In this document: positions 16,107 to 26,396 of the stretch, in pieces
Layout of the letters: each line of letters opens with the position of its first letter
Numbering within the stretch: the first letter of the stretch is position 1
Assembly (NCBI GenBank): GCA_964460035.1
Contig: CAYWPG010000009.1
Location: 33,419 to 97,418 of the forward strand
Direction: 5' to 3'
Length of the DNA: 64,000 bases
DNA from: CAYWPG01 sp964460035
GTDB taxonomy: Bacteria; Pseudomonadota; Gammaproteobacteria; Nitrococcales; AK92
Notes under the pieces: generated by a model
What the model was told of the DNA's origin: nothing
What the model saw: the letters and a program-made list of their open reading frames with translations, nothing else
Database searches by the model: none
Translations under genes and position numbers: made by a program

Positions 16107-18239
16107 TCAATCGTCGGAATGACGCGCTTGCAGGCGCTGATCGAGGCTCTTATGGGCGGCGCTCAGCATGCGCAGGTCCGCCACTATGGCAGCGGCGCTC
16201 TCCAGCAAGGTGTCGGGCATATCGTCCAACTTGCGCTCTTCGTCGAGCTTGGCGAGCGGCTCCAGCCCATAGGCCGCCCGCCGCCGGTTAAGGTACTTGA
16301 GCTGTTCGGCCTGCAGGCGCTCGCGCTCGGCCCGGCGGGCGCTTTCGGTAAGCGGTACGACCGTTCGCTGCTGCTGCAGGCTGCGCAAATACGCATACTC
16401 TTCGGCCAAAGCCTTGAAGGCGGGGTTCGTCGCGGCGCGCTCTTCGTGCCGTTTGCGCAGCTGCGGCAACAGTTCGTCGATTAGGGGGTCGCGGCGATAA
16501 GCCAGCGGCTTGATCGAACCCCAGCGCAAGGCGTTGGGCACGCTGGTTTCGCCGAACTCCTGAGCGTCGACAGGGCTGGGCAACGGAATGTCGGGCTCTA
16601 CTCCCAACTGTTGAGTGCTGCCGCCGCTGACACGGTAGAACTGGGCAATGGTGAGTTTGAGCCGACCCATGGGCGTTCTGTTGCGCCGCAGCCCGAAGTG
16701 GTCGAGGTCGATCAAGTTCTGTACGGTTCCCTTGCCGAACGTCTGCTGCCCGATCACGACACCGCGGCCGTGATCTTGAATGGCTGCCGCGAAGATCTCC
16801 GAGGCAGAGGCGCTGAAGCCATCGACCAATACCGCTAACGGCCCCTTGTAGGCTACGCCTTCATTGGCGCCGTTATCGCGCAGGACCTCGATCTCGCCGT
16901 CGCTGCGCCGTACCTGCACCACCGGAGCACCGGGCAGGAACAAGCCGGTCATGTCGGTGGCCTCGCGCAATGAGCCGCCGCCATTGCCGCGCAGGTCGAT
17001 TATCAGGCCGTCTATCCCTTCCCGCTCGAGCTGTTCGATCAGGCGACGGACGTCGCGAGTCGTGCTGCGATAGTTGCGGTCGCCGGCATCGGCGGCATGA
17101 AAGTCCATATAGAACACGGGCACAGTGATGACGCCGATGCGCTGCTTGTCGGGACCACTGCCCACTTCTATGCGCTTTGCTTGCGCTGCCTGCGCTTCGA
17201 GTTGGATTTCGTTGCGCACCAGCTTGATGATCTGCGGAGCCGTATCGCCGGTTGCCGGCAGCACCTGCAGGCGTACCACCGACTCTTTGGGGCCGCGGAT
17301 CAGGTCCACCACGTCCTCCAGGCGCCATCCGACCACATCGACCATCTCGCCGGTCTCGCCCTGGCCAACGCCCAGAATACGGTCGCCGGGGTGCAGCTGC
17401 CCGCTCAGGGCCGCGGGACCGCCGGTTACCAGCTCGACGACCTCGGTCATGTCGTTCTCGCTACGCAGTACGGCGCCTATGCCTTCCAGCGACAAGCGCA
17501 TATGAATGTCGAAGTTCTCCGACTGCCGCGGCGACATGTAGGCGGTGTGCGGATCGAAAGTCTGCGCCCAGGCGTTCATGTAGATCTCGAACACGTCGTC
17601 CGCCGTGTACTGATTGGTGACACGGCCGATGCGCTCGTAACGGGCGGTGAGGACTTCTTTGACCTTGTCCCAGTCTTGGTCGGCCAGGCGCAGGGTGATC
17701 GCATCGTGCATCACCCGCTTGCGCCAGAGCTCGTCGAGTTCCGCCCGATTCGCCGCCCAAGGGGCCTTGGAACGGTCCAGCTCGATGACATCGTCGTCCT
17801 TGAACTGCAGGTCTTTCTGTAGCAATGCCTTGGCATACTCGACGCGTTCCTGCACGCGCTGCTGGTACCGGTGGAAGATGCGAAACGCTCCGGTCATGTC
17901 GCCGGTGCGGAAGCTGTTGTCGAGCTGGTCGCGGTAACGATGGAAGCTCTCGATGTCTTCGGCCAGAAAGAAATAGCGGTCTCGGTCCAACGAGCGCAAA
18001 TACGCTTCGAAGACCGTTTTGGACAGGGCGTCGTCGATGACTTGTCGGCGGTAATGATGGGCCGAGAGCAGATCGCCGATCAGCCGTGCCTTTTGAACGT
18101 GGGCGGGCTCGGGCGCGAGCGGCGCCGGGCCGCTCGGTTCTTCTGCCGCCAGGTTGAAGTGGCCGCCAGCCAGCCCGAGGCCCAGCGCTAGCAGGGTCAG
18201 CAACATCAGGCCGCGGTAGCGATTACGCATCCAAGTCAT
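16107..18239 (-). CDS. prc: Carboxy-terminal (tail-specific) protease Prc/Ctp
   Basis: Periplasmic S41 protease that degrades proteins from exposed nonpolar C-termini and, in relatives, trims peptidoglycan enzymes. The 710 residues show an N-terminal signal (about 11-30), the TSP N-terminal domain (SLDRDRYFFLAEDIESF at about 89-105) and a PDZ domain (about 250-330, HPGDRILGVGQG). The S41 domain has VDGFSASASEIFAAA with the catalytic Ser (about 475) and IGQQTFGKGTVQ with the catalytic Lys (about 500). A TSP C-terminal coiled domain follows. Size matches E. coli Prc. Start MTWMRNRYRG is preceded by GAGAAAGAG. Confidence 0.95.
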   Translation of the reverse strand: MTWMRNRYRGLMLLTLLALGLGLAGGHFNLAAEEPSGPAPLAPEPAHVQKARLIGDLLSAHHYRRQVIDDALSKTVFEAYLRSLDRDRYFFLAEDIESFHRYRDQLDNSFRTGDMTGAFRIFHRYQQRVQERVEYAKALLQKDLQFKDDDVIELDRSKAPWAANRAELDELWRKRVMHDAITLRLADQDWDKVKEVLTARYERIGRVTNQYTADDVFEIYMNAWAQTFDPHTAYMSPRQSENFDIHMRLSLEGIGAVLRSENDMTEVVELVTGGPAALSGQLHPGDRILGVGQGETGEMVDVVGWRLEDVVDLIRGPKESVVRLQVLPATGDTAPQIIKLVRNEIQLEAQAAQAKRIEVGSGPDKQRIGVITVPVFYMDFHAADAGDRNYRSTTRDVRRLIEQLEREGIDGLIIDLRGNGGGSLREATDMTGLFLPGAPVVQVRRSDGEIEVLRDNGANEGVAYKGPLAVLVDGFSASASEIFAAAIQDHGRGVVIGQQTFGKGTVQNLIDLDHFGLRRNRTPMGRLKLTIAQFYRVSGGSTQQLGVEPDIPLPSPVDAQEFGETSVPNALRWGSIKPLAYRRDPLIDELLPQLRKRHEERAATNPAFKALAEEYAYLRSLQQQRTVVPLTESARRAERERLQAEQLKYLNRRRAAYGLEPLAKLDEERKLDDMPDTLLESAAAIVADLRMLSAAHKSLDQRLQARHSDD

Positions 18240-18277
18240 CTCTTTCTCGCTGTTATGCCGACAGGGTTAGAACGGGT

Positions 18278-20908
18278 TCACCCAGCCAGGCTACGTGAGA
18301 CAATCTCGCGCACATCCTTAGATAATGTTGGCGTTGCCAAGATTCGCTCAAGCTCTTTCTTCATCTTCTGCTGGCGCTCGTCATCGTAACGCCGCCACCG
18401 GCTCAGCGCGGTAACCAGCCGTGCCGCCACTTGCGGGTTGATGGCGTCGAGTTCGATAACGCGGTCGGCCAGGAACGTATAGCCTGCGCCGTCGGCTCCG
18501 TGGAAACGGGCCGGGTTGAGCTGGACAAACGCGCCGATCAAAGCCCGCACCTTGTTGGGGTTGCGTAGCTCGAAGGCAGGATGCTCGCTCAGTCGACGCA
18601 CTCGTGCCAGTGTGTCTGCCCTGCGCGACAGCGCTTGCACGCGGAACCACTTATCCACCACCAGCGGCTCATGACGCCACTGCTGGTAGAAGTCTTCGAG
18701 CGCTGTCTCGGCGACCTTGGTTTCAGTGTCGGCCAGAAGCGAGAGCGCCGCAAGTTTGTCGGTCATATTGTCAGCTTCGCGATACTGACGCTCGCACAGC
18801 TCCCTAGCGTAGTCATCGTTGCGGCTAGCCAGGTAATCGAGGCAAAGGTTCTTCAGCCGGCGGGCTCCGGCGCCGCCGTCGCTGTCCGCGCCGGCCGGGC
18901 GGGCGGCGAGGCGCTCGTAGTGCGCTTGCCACAGCTCCCGCAATGCTTCGGCAAGCTGGCGGCGCAGTTGTTCGCGGCTGTTATGTATGCGAATCGGATC
19001 GATAACGGCGACTTGCTCGGCCAGGTAGCCTTCGCTAGGCAGCGTCAACGCTTCGGCAACGAAAGCGGGATCGAGCTCGGGCAACTCCAGCGTACGGCGC
19101 GCCGCATCGACCAACTGCTGAGGCACCGTAGCGACCCCGGTCTCCAGCCATTGCAGGAGCAGCTTCACCATCAGACGCTGACCCGCTTCCCAGCGGTTGA
19201 ATGGGTCATTGTCGTACGCGAACAGGAACGCCAGGTCGTCGTCGGAATAGGGGAATTCCAGCCGCACCGGCGCAGAGAACCCCCGTAACAGCGAGGGCAC
19301 GGGGCGTTGGGCGATGTCCGAAAAGCGGAACCGGTGCTCCGCCTCCCGCAGCTCCAGCACGCGCTCGGTGCCCGCTGCCTGGGCTTCCCCTTCCAGGCGC
19401 AGCGGCAATGGCTTGCCGTCCTGGCCGATCAGGGCCACGGTGAGCGGGATATGGAACGGCTCCTTGTGCGGTTGGCCCGGCGTTGGCGGGCAACTTTGGC
19501 GCACGGTCAGAGTGTAGTGCCCCGTCTCGGGTTCGTGATGTTCTTCTACCTGCACTAATGGGGTGCCGGCCTGACTGTACCAGCGGGAGAACTGCGAGAG
19601 ATCCACCCCGTTAGCGTCAGCCATGGCTGCCAGGAAATCGTCGCAGGTCACGGCCTGCCCGTCATGGCGCTGGATGTACAAGTCCATGCCGCGGCGGAAA
19701 CCCTGCTCGCCGAGCAGGGTGTGGTACATGCGTATGACCTCCGCGCCCTTGTTGTAAACCGTGGAGGTGTAGAAGTTGTTGATCTCCACATACTGGTCCG
19801 GCCTGACCGGATGCGCCATGGGACTGGCATCCTCGGCGAACTGATGACTGCGCAGGATGCGCACGTCGTTGATGCGCTTGACCGCGGCCGACCCGGTGGA
19901 GGCGCTGAACTGCTGCTCGCGAAAGACCGTCAGGCCTTCCTTGAGGCTGAGCTGGAACCAGTCGCGACAGGTGACGCGGTTGCCAGTCCAGTTGTGGAAG
20001 TACTCGTGCCCGATCACCGCTTCCACGTTCTCGAAATCGGTGTCGGTGGAGGTCGCGGGCGAGGCGAGCACGTACTGGGTGTTGAAGATGTTCAGTCCCT
20101 TGTTCTCCATGGCACCCAAGTTGAAGTCGCCCACCGCGACGATCATGTAGATGTCGAGATCGTACTCCAGTCCGTAGGTTTCCTCGTCCCAGCGCATAGC
20201 GTGCTTGAGCGATTCCATGGCATGGGCGGTCTTGTCTATGTTGCCGTGCTCGGTGTAGATCTCGAGCCGGACTTTGCGGCCCGAAGCCGTGGTATACGTA
20301 TCGCGGCGGCAGTCCAGATCGCCCGCCACAAGAGCGAACAGGTAACTCGGCTTGCGGAACGGATCCTCCCAGCGGACCCAGTGGCGGCCATCGCCATGAT
20401 CGCCGCGCGCTACCGGATTTCCGTTGGAGAGCAGGACAGGGTATTTGTCCTTGGGCGCGCTGATGGTGGTGGTGTAGCGCGCCATGACATCGGGCCGGTC
20501 GGGAAAGTAGGTTATACGGCGAAACCCTTCGGCTTCGCACTGGGTGCAGAATATGCCGCCGGACTTGTACAGCCCTTCCAACGAGGTGTTGAGATGAGGC
20601 TGCAGGCGCGTCACCACCTCGATCTCGAACCGCTCCGGCACCCGGTGTATCGTCAAACCCTCGGCGGTGTGCAGATAATCGTCTAGCTGCAACTTGAGCC
20701 CGTCCAGCTTGAGCTCGATCAGCTCCATCTTCTCGCCGTGCAGGTGCAGCGGTTGTGGTTCGACATCGGGGTTGCGTTCCAGGCGAAGGCGGGAACGCAC
20801 GTAGGTGTATTCCTCCCCAAGATCGAAGTTCAGGTCTATGGTGTCGACCAGATACGCTGGCGGCGTATAGTCCTTACGGAAGATGGCCTTAGGCTGTGTG
20901 TCCGTCAT
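18278..20908 (-). CDS. pepN: Aminopeptidase N (M1 metallopeptidase)
   Basis: Broad-specificity zinc aminopeptidase of cytosolic peptide turnover, 876 residues, matching the ~870 of the family. Substrate-anchoring LGAMENKGLNIFN is at about 263-275. The zinc site HEYFHNWTGNRVTCRDW is at about 299-315, with the downstream Glu in LKEGLTVFRE. The DUF3458 immunoglobulin-like and C-terminal helical domains complete it. Starts at ATG 20908 (MTDTQPKAIF). Lies 38 nt downstream of the convergent-side prc start region on the same strand, with an independent promoter presumably in the 785-bp gap upstream. Confidence 0.97.
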   Translation of the reverse strand: MTDTQPKAIFRKDYTPPAYLVDTIDLNFDLGEEYTYVRSRLRLERNPDVEPQPLHLHGEKMELIELKLDGLKLQLDDYLHTAEGLTIHRVPERFEIEVVTRLQPHLNTSLEGLYKSGGIFCTQCEAEGFRRITYFPDRPDVMARYTTTISAPKDKYPVLLSNGNPVARGDHGDGRHWVRWEDPFRKPSYLFALVAGDLDCRRDTYTTASGRKVRLEIYTEHGNIDKTAHAMESLKHAMRWDEETYGLEYDLDIYMIVAVGDFNLGAMENKGLNIFNTQYVLASPATSTDTDFENVEAVIGHEYFHNWTGNRVTCRDWFQLSLKEGLTVFREQQFSASTGSAAVKRINDVRILRSHQFAEDASPMAHPVRPDQYVEINNFYTSTVYNKGAEVIRMYHTLLGEQGFRRGMDLYIQRHDGQAVTCDDFLAAMADANGVDLSQFSRWYSQAGTPLVQVEEHHEPETGHYTLTVRQSCPPTPGQPHKEPFHIPLTVALIGQDGKPLPLRLEGEAQAAGTERVLELREAEHRFRFSDIAQRPVPSLLRGFSAPVRLEFPYSDDDLAFLFAYDNDPFNRWEAGQRLMVKLLLQWLETGVATVPQQLVDAARRTLELPELDPAFVAEALTLPSEGYLAEQVAVIDPIRIHNSREQLRRQLAEALRELWQAHYERLAARPAGADSDGGAGARRLKNLCLDYLASRNDDYARELCERQYREADNMTDKLAALSLLADTETKVAETALEDFYQQWRHEPLVVDKWFRVQALSRRADTLARVRRLSEHPAFELRNPNKVRALIGAFVQLNPARFHGADGAGYTFLADRVIELDAINPQVAARLVTALSRWRRYDDERQQKMKKELERILATPTLSKDVREIVSRSLAG

Positions 20909-21693
20909 GGCGATAGGACCTTTGGCGAGATGGGTGGTGCAGGTTGAGGAGATTTGGTTCGCTGAAGCGCGTATCTCAATGGGAGCTAGCTTAACGCCAA
21001 TGACCGAGAACGCCTAGGCTGGCGGCGCCCGCCCAGCTCTAGGGACTACGGCTTGTTCCACCCGGTTTGCACCCGCATCGGCGTCGCGTGCCGAGTAGAC
21101 AAGACAGGCCTGGCTCTACCAGAGACTCTAATATGGGATACGCTGGGCAGGCATAGACGATCCGAGAGTGCAAGTGCTTGATCTATGGACGGTCTGGTCC
21201 CTGCCGGCCTGGCAGGAGACCGGCGTGCGACGCCTTTCGACAAGTGCCCACGGGGGGCGGGCACATCTGTCTTAAGCGCTAGCGGCGCCTCAGATGTTGA
21301 TGTATTCCTTATTTTGACCCGCTTATCCGGTGTATCTTCGACTGCTTGAATACCGGCAGGCGGTGTGGGGCAACCCGTATGCGGTCGCCTTGCGGTGATG
21401 CCGAGCGACGCTCTTGGCAGACCTCGCCGGTATCCGGGCGGCCAGCCCAGCTTCGGCCGCTGCTTCGCTTTTCAATGGCTTACGCCATCACAAGAGCGGG
21501 GTGCATGCCCCAGCTTTGGGAGGCGCCGCACCATGGCTGCGTCACTTCCGGCTGAGGGTTCACGAACTGTGGCCGCGACTCGGCTCGCGGGATCGGACGC
21601 GTGCACGTGGCATGCGGCCGCCTCTGAGTTGAGTTGGGGTGCATTAGAGAGCTTCGCAAGAGAGAAGCTCCTTAGTCAGGGGGTGAGCTGAGC
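20909..21693. other. Large intergenic region between divergent pepN and hydrolase genes
   Basis: 785 bp with no protein-like reading frame; candidates of 60-108 codons in this stretch are Arg/Ala/Ser-rich shadow frames. It must hold promoters for both flanking genes. A TTGACC at about 21318 lacks a well-spaced -10. The last bases before the hydrolase start (GGGGGTGAGCTGAGC) give its ribosome site. I recognise no RNA gene here. Confidence 0.35.
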
Positions 21694-22536
21694 ATGTTTG
21701 CATTGCTGGATTACATGGGCCTTGGGCAAGCGTCGGCCGAAACCTACGAGCTCGAGGTCCTTAGTGAAGTGCCAGCACAGGAAGCATCTGCCACGCCGAT
21801 CGTATTCGTGCACGGGGCGTACTTCGGGGCTTGGTGCTGGCAGGAGCATTTCTTGCCGTACTTCGCCGCGCGCGGTTATCACGCCCATGCGCTGAGCCTG
21901 CGTGGGCACGGCAACAGCGGTGGCCACGAGCGCTTGAACGCGTTCGGAATCGACGATTATGTCCGGGATCTGGCAATGGTGGTCGAGCGCTTCGAGCGCC
22001 CTTGCATACTGGTTGGCCACTCCATGGGCGGTATGGTCGTGCAGAAGTATCTGGAGCGGCACGAGGCGCGCGCAGCGGTGCTCATGGCATCGGTGCCGCC
22101 GAGCGGCTTGACGGGTTCCGTGGCGCGGCTGATGACTACCGACCCCTTGCTGTTGCTGCGCATGTCCATGATCCATGTGGGAAATCCCACACCGGAAGAC
22201 TTGGATATCGCGCGCCGCACGGTTTTCTCAGAAGACATCTCCGACGAGGACCTGCGACGCTTCGCTCGCAACATACAGAGCGAGTCTCACCGCGCGATTT
22301 GGGATATGACCGTGGGCAATCTGCCGCGTCGCTGGCGCATTACGCCGCCGCCGATGCTGGTGCTGGGCGCCGAGCACGACGCGCTGTTCTCGCCCGCGAT
22401 GGTGCGTGCTACTGCCCGTACCTACGGCACCGAGGCCGAAATTTTCCCGAATATGTATCACGGCATGATGCTGGAGCGTGGCTGGCAGGCGGTCGCCGAC
22501 CGCATCATCGAGTGGATCGACGAGCACGGGTTCTGA
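21694..22536 (+). CDS. Alpha/beta hydrolase fold protein
   Basis: A 280-residue serine hydrolase; substrate unknown. The fold and catalytic triad can be read: oxyanion-loop sequence FVHGAYFGAWCW (about 38-49), nucleophile elbow LVGHSMGGM (Ser about 111), acid in LVLGAEHDALFS (Asp about 229) and His in NMYHGMML (about 256). SLRGHGNSGGHERL resembles lipolytic/haloperoxidase-like members. An N-terminal extension of about 35 residues precedes the first core strand; no signal peptide is evident. It is alone between two opposite-strand genes. Confidence 0.85.
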   Translation: MFALLDYMGLGQASAETYELEVLSEVPAQEASATPIVFVHGAYFGAWCWQEHFLPYFAARGYHAHALSLRGHGNSGGHERLNAFGIDDYVRDLAMVVERFERPCILVGHSMGGMVVQKYLERHEARAAVLMASVPPSGLTGSVARLMTTDPLLLLRMSMIHVGNPTPEDLDIARRTVFSEDISDEDLRRFARNIQSESHRAIWDMTVGNLPRRWRITPPPMLVLGAEHDALFSPAMVRATARTYGTEAEIFPNMYHGMMLERGWQAVADRIIEWIDEHGF

Positions 22537-22606
22537 CCGGCGGGCAAGCTTCGATCGGTCGTGGCGGACTGCCTTCGGCACCGCCAAGCCGGCCACGGCT
22601 GCGGCG

Positions 22607-23914
22607 TCAATGCAGCTTGAGGCGGGTTTTCACCGGCCTGGTCAACCAGTTGCCTATTGTCAGCACCGCGGTCCTGAAGCCGCCGTGCAGGGCCGCGAGG
22701 TGCTTTTTGTAAAGCGAGGCGTAGGCGAGACGGGCAATGGTGCCTTCGATCATGAGTCCGCGAATGGCTGCTCCCATCAAACGCCCGACCGCCTGATGGC
22801 CGCTATCCAGCGAGATCAGCGAGCCTCGGTCGCGGTAGACGAACTGCGGCAGCGCTTGTCCGCGCAGTCGCCGTTCCAGCGCCTTGGCCAGAAAACTTGC
22901 CTGTTGAGAAGCCGCCTGCGCGCGCGGCGGCACGATGCGATCGGTGTCGGGTTGTGGGCAGGCGGCGCAGTCCCCTATGGCGAAGATGTTCGGGTCGCGG
23001 GTGGTCTGCAGGGTGAGCGTGGTAACCAGCTGATTGCTGCGATTGGTCTCCAGGCCCAGGTCGGCGAGGAAGTCGGGCGCTTTGATGCCCGCCGCCCAGA
23101 CCTTTATGGCGGCCGGAACGCGTCGTCCTTTATCGGTATGGACGGCGGTCTTGTCTATGGCCGTTACCCGCTCGCCAGTGATCAACTCTATGCTCATTTG
23201 CTGCAGCTGCTGCGCGGTCTTGAGCGCCAGATCTTCGGCCAAGGGGGGCAGGATACGGGGCGCGCCTTCGATGATGGTCAGCTTGAGGTCGCGTACCGGA
23301 TCGATGTGCGAGAGTCCGTAGTAGACGGCGCGTTGGGCCGCGCCGCGCAGCTCCGCGGCTAGTTCCACGCCCGTGGCGCCAGCCCCGATGATGGCGATCC
23401 TCAAGGTTTCCCGCCGGCCGGGATTGGCCTGAGCGCGCAGCAGGACATGCATCATTCGCTGGTGAAAGCGCTCTGCATCGAGCAGCGTGTCCAGGTTCAG
23501 GCAATATTCCTTGGCGCCCTCTATGCCGAAGTGGTTGCTGATGCTGCCCACTGCGATGACCAGCGTATCGTAGGGGATGCTTCTGGCCGGAACGATCTCG
23601 GCGCCATTGCGGTCGGTGACTGCTTCCAGAAGGACCTCGCACCGTTCGCGATCGAGACCGCACATACGGCCGACTTGGAAGTGGAAATGATTGCGGTGGG
23701 CTTGCGCGAGGTAGGTGACGGCGTCGGCCTGCGAGTCCAAAGTGCCGGCGGCGACCTCGTGATAAAGCGGCTTCCAGACGTGCACCAGCTCCGCATCGAT
23801 CAGCGTGATGTGAGCCGCTCCCCGTTTGCCCAGGCGTCGGCCCAAGCGGCAAGCAAGTTCCAGCCCGCCGGCTCCGCCACCGACAATAACGATACGATGT
23901 TGAGTCGTCGGCAC
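22607..23914 (-). CDS. ndh: Type II NADH dehydrogenase (NDH-2), FAD-dependent
   Basis: Single-subunit membrane-associated enzyme passing electrons from NADH to quinone without proton pumping. The 435 residues have the FAD-binding motif IVIVGGGAGGLELA (about 8-21), the NADH-binding motif IAIIGAGATGVELA (about 173-186) and the second FAD motif IFAIGDCAACPQP (about 306-318). The C-terminal 50 residues (GLMIEGTIARLAYASLYKKH) form the usual amphipathic membrane anchor. The GTG start at 23914 is supported by TGAGGAC about 8 nt upstream. Confidence 0.94.
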   Translation of the reverse strand: MPTTQHRIVIVGGGAGGLELACRLGRRLGKRGAAHITLIDAELVHVWKPLYHEVAAGTLDSQADAVTYLAQAHRNHFHFQVGRMCGLDRERCEVLLEAVTDRNGAEIVPARSIPYDTLVIAVGSISNHFGIEGAKEYCLNLDTLLDAERFHQRMMHVLLRAQANPGRRETLRIAIIGAGATGVELAAELRGAAQRAVYYGLSHIDPVRDLKLTIIEGAPRILPPLAEDLALKTAQQLQQMSIELITGERVTAIDKTAVHTDKGRRVPAAIKVWAAGIKAPDFLADLGLETNRSNQLVTTLTLQTTRDPNIFAIGDCAACPQPDTDRIVPPRAQAASQQASFLAKALERRLRGQALPQFVYRDRGSLISLDSGHQAVGRLMGAAIRGLMIEGTIARLAYASLYKKHLAALHGGFRTAVLTIGNWLTRPVKTRLKLH

Positions 23915-24097
23915 GTACTTTGTCCTCAGTCGTTCGCCGCTGCTATCGGCTGCTAGTGCGGGGCGAAGGAGCCCCGCGCAACCTGATTATTGTTTGGTTA
24001 TTAAAGATAGCTCTGTCGTATCGAAGTGCGAGGAGAGCCCGCTTGGAATCGAATCGGCGCCCGGGCTCCTTCCGGGCGCTTGCGTCAACGCAGGCCG

Positions 24098-24592
24098 TCA
24101 AGCCATGCGGCGGCGGCGCCAGACAGGTTCGTGGTGATCCACCGCGGCCTGGTAGCTGAGGGTAAAATCGGAGAACGCAGCCAGGGCCGACTCCAGAGCT
24201 GCCTGATCCGGGAGCTCGAAAGCGTTGATGCCGACCCGATGCATGTAGAACATCTGGTCGCGCAGCACATCGCCCACGGCGCGCAGTTCGCCGCGGTAGC
24301 CAAAGCGCTCGCGCAGCAGGCGGGCGTGCGAGTAGCAGCGGCCGTCTCGAAATTGCGGGAACTCCAGGGCGATGAGAGCGAAGCGGTGCGCATCGGCCCC
24401 GATGTCCTCCGGGCTTACCCACCCATCCACTCGCACGCCCAGCGGGGCGGTACGCGCTAGTAGCTGGTCGCGCGCTTCCTGCCAGCGCTTCCAGCTGACG
24501 ATGATCTTGCCTTCCGCCGGCAGGGCCTCTTCATCGTCGATATGACGCCAATCGTCCTCGACGATGCGCATGTCCTTGATGATCTTACGCAT
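24098..24592 (-). CDS. DUF934 protein, sulfite-reductase partner
   Basis: A 164-residue protein of the DUF934 family, found almost always immediately downstream of cysI in proteobacteria and implicated in assimilatory sulfate reduction; its molecular function is unknown. Conserved blocks include DDWRHIDDEE, IALEFPQFRDGRCYSHARLLRE (two adjacent halves) and GDVLRDQMFYMHRVGIN. The start MRKIIKDM at 24592 is preferred; the frame runs open 27 codons further upstream inside cysI. It overlaps the cysI stop by 8 nt, so coupling with cysI is expected. Confidence 0.88.
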   Translation of the reverse strand: MRKIIKDMRIVEDDWRHIDDEEALPAEGKIIVSWKRWQEARDQLLARTAPLGVRVDGWVSPEDIGADAHRFALIALEFPQFRDGRCYSHARLLRERFGYRGELRAVGDVLRDQMFYMHRVGINAFELPDQAALESALAAFSDFTLSYQAAVDHHEPVWRRRRMA

Positions 24593-26237
24593 AGACCCGC
24601 TCCTTGAATGGGGCAATGCCGACGCGGCGGTACGTATCCAGGAAACGTTCGCCTTCGTGGCGATGTTCCACATAAGTTTCCAGCAAGGCTGCGACGATGT
24701 CGGCCACCTCGTCCTTCGGCACGGCAGGGCCGAGGCGATCGCCTAGAGCCGCATCGTTGCCGCTGGAGCCGCCTAGGGTGATCTGGTAGAACTCCGAACC
24801 CTTCTTGTCGACACCGAGAATACCGATATGGGCGACATGGTGATGCCCGCAGGCGTTCATGCAGCCCGACATGTTGATGCGGATGTCGCCCAGGTCGTAC
24901 ACATAGTCCAGGTCGTCGAACTTGCGATGAATGGCTTCGGCGATACCGATAGAGCCGGCATTGGCCAAGCTGCAGAAGTCCAGGCCCGGGCAGCTGATCA
25001 TGTCGGTCAGGGTGCCGATATTGGGCGTAGCCAGGTTCAGAGGCGTGAGCGCTTCCCAGAGATCGTAGAGATCCCGTTCGGCCACGTCCGTCAGCAGCAG
25101 GTTCTGTGTGTGACTAACGCGGATTTCGCCGAAGCTGTAGCGATCCGCCAGATCGGCGACGGCGGCCATTTGCTCAGCCGTCATATCGCCCGGCGCACGG
25201 CCCGGTGCCTTGAGCGATAGAAACACGGCCCGATAACCGGGTTGCTTGTGCGAGTGCACGTTCCGCTGCAGCCAGCGGGCGAAATGCGGGTTTTCCTCGC
25301 AGCGGCGGGCGAGCGTCTCCGGGTCGGCGGCATCGTCGCGGTAGTCGGGGCGGGTGAAGTAACCCTGCATGCGTTCGATGTCGGCATCCTCCAGCGTGAG
25401 CGCCGGATCGTCGCGCAGATGCTCCCACTCGCGTTCGACGCGCGCCCGAAATTCCTCGATGCCCAGCGCCTTGACCAGGATCTTGATGCGTGACTTGAAC
25501 AGGTGGTCGCGCCGCCCTTGCAAGTTGTAGATGCGCAGTATGGCTTCCAGGTAGGAGAGCAAGTGCCGCTTCGGCAGGAACTCGCGCACCACTTCGCCGA
25601 TGATGGGCGTGCGGCCCAATCCCCCGCCTACCAGCACCTCGAAGCCGACCTCCCCGGTCTCGTTGCGGACCAGTTGCAGCCCGATGTCGTGTACCTGCGT
25701 GGCTGCGCGGTCTTTCGCCGAGCCGCTCACGGCGATCTTGAACTTGCGCGGCAGATAGGAGAACTCGGGGTGCAGCGTCGCCCACTGACGAATGATCTCG
25801 CAGTAGGGGCGAGGGTCCTCGATTTCGTCCTCGGCAACGCCTGCCAGATGATCGGAGGAGATGTTGCGGATGCAGTTGCCGCTGGTCTGGATGGCGTGCA
25901 TTTGCACGCTGGCCAGCTCCTCCAGAATGTCCGGGACGCGCTCCAGGGCCGGCCAGTTGTACTGCAGGTTCTGGCGCGTGGTGAAGTGCCCGTAGCCACG
26001 GTCGTAGACGCGGGCGATCTCGCCGAGCTTGCGCAGCTGGCGACTGGAAAGCAGGCCGTACGGGATCGAGACGCGCAACATGGGCGCGAAGCGCTGGATG
26101 TAGAGGCCGTTCATCAGGCGCAGAGGGCGGAATTGCTCCTCGCTGAGCTCCCCGGCCAGATATCGGCGCGTTTGATCACGGAACTGCGCCACGCGCTGGT
26201 CAACCAGCGCCTGGTCGTATTGATCGTAAATGTACAT
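24585..26237 (-). CDS. cysI: Sulfite reductase hemoprotein (nitrite/sulfite reductase family)
   Basis: Six-electron reduction of sulfite to sulfide using siroheme and a 4Fe-4S cluster. The 550 residues contain the duplicated ferredoxin-like and sirohaem domains. Cluster ligands are visible as SCPGLDFCSLANAG (Cys about 412 and 418) and NMSGCMNACGHHH (Cys about 455 and 459). TRQNLQYNWPALE near residue 85 is the substrate/sirohaem region. MYIYDQYD at 26237 is the family start; an upstream in-frame extension is Arg-rich and unlikely. It is followed by DUF934, and no cysJ is adjacent, so the electron donor may be ferredoxin or an unlinked flavoprotein. Confidence 0.92.
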   Translation of the reverse strand: MYIYDQYDQALVDQRVAQFRDQTRRYLAGELSEEQFRPLRLMNGLYIQRFAPMLRVSIPYGLLSSRQLRKLGEIARVYDRGYGHFTTRQNLQYNWPALERVPDILEELASVQMHAIQTSGNCIRNISSDHLAGVAEDEIEDPRPYCEIIRQWATLHPEFSYLPRKFKIAVSGSAKDRAATQVHDIGLQLVRNETGEVGFEVLVGGGLGRTPIIGEVVREFLPKRHLLSYLEAILRIYNLQGRRDHLFKSRIKILVKALGIEEFRARVEREWEHLRDDPALTLEDADIERMQGYFTRPDYRDDAADPETLARRCEENPHFARWLQRNVHSHKQPGYRAVFLSLKAPGRAPGDMTAEQMAAVADLADRYSFGEIRVSHTQNLLLTDVAERDLYDLWEALTPLNLATPNIGTLTDMISCPGLDFCSLANAGSIGIAEAIHRKFDDLDYVYDLGDIRINMSGCMNACGHHHVAHIGILGVDKKGSEFYQITLGGSSGNDAALGDRLGPAVPKDEVADIVAALLETYVEHRHEGERFLDTYRRVGIAPFKERVYA

Positions 26238-26396
26238 TACTGGTGCTTCCTCAATCCGGGTTCGCCTGTATGCGCCGAGAGCGTACAGCGCGACGGACCG
26301 ATGCCGACGCCGGCGACGATGGCGCCACCGTAGCAACTAACCCATATGCGTAAAAGTAATATTTGGGTATATGAAAATGGCAGGCGGTTATAACGA

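Noticed and set aside
21365..21691. 108-codon frame upstream of the alpha/beta hydrolase
   Set aside because: No ribosome site and composition of a random GC-rich frame.
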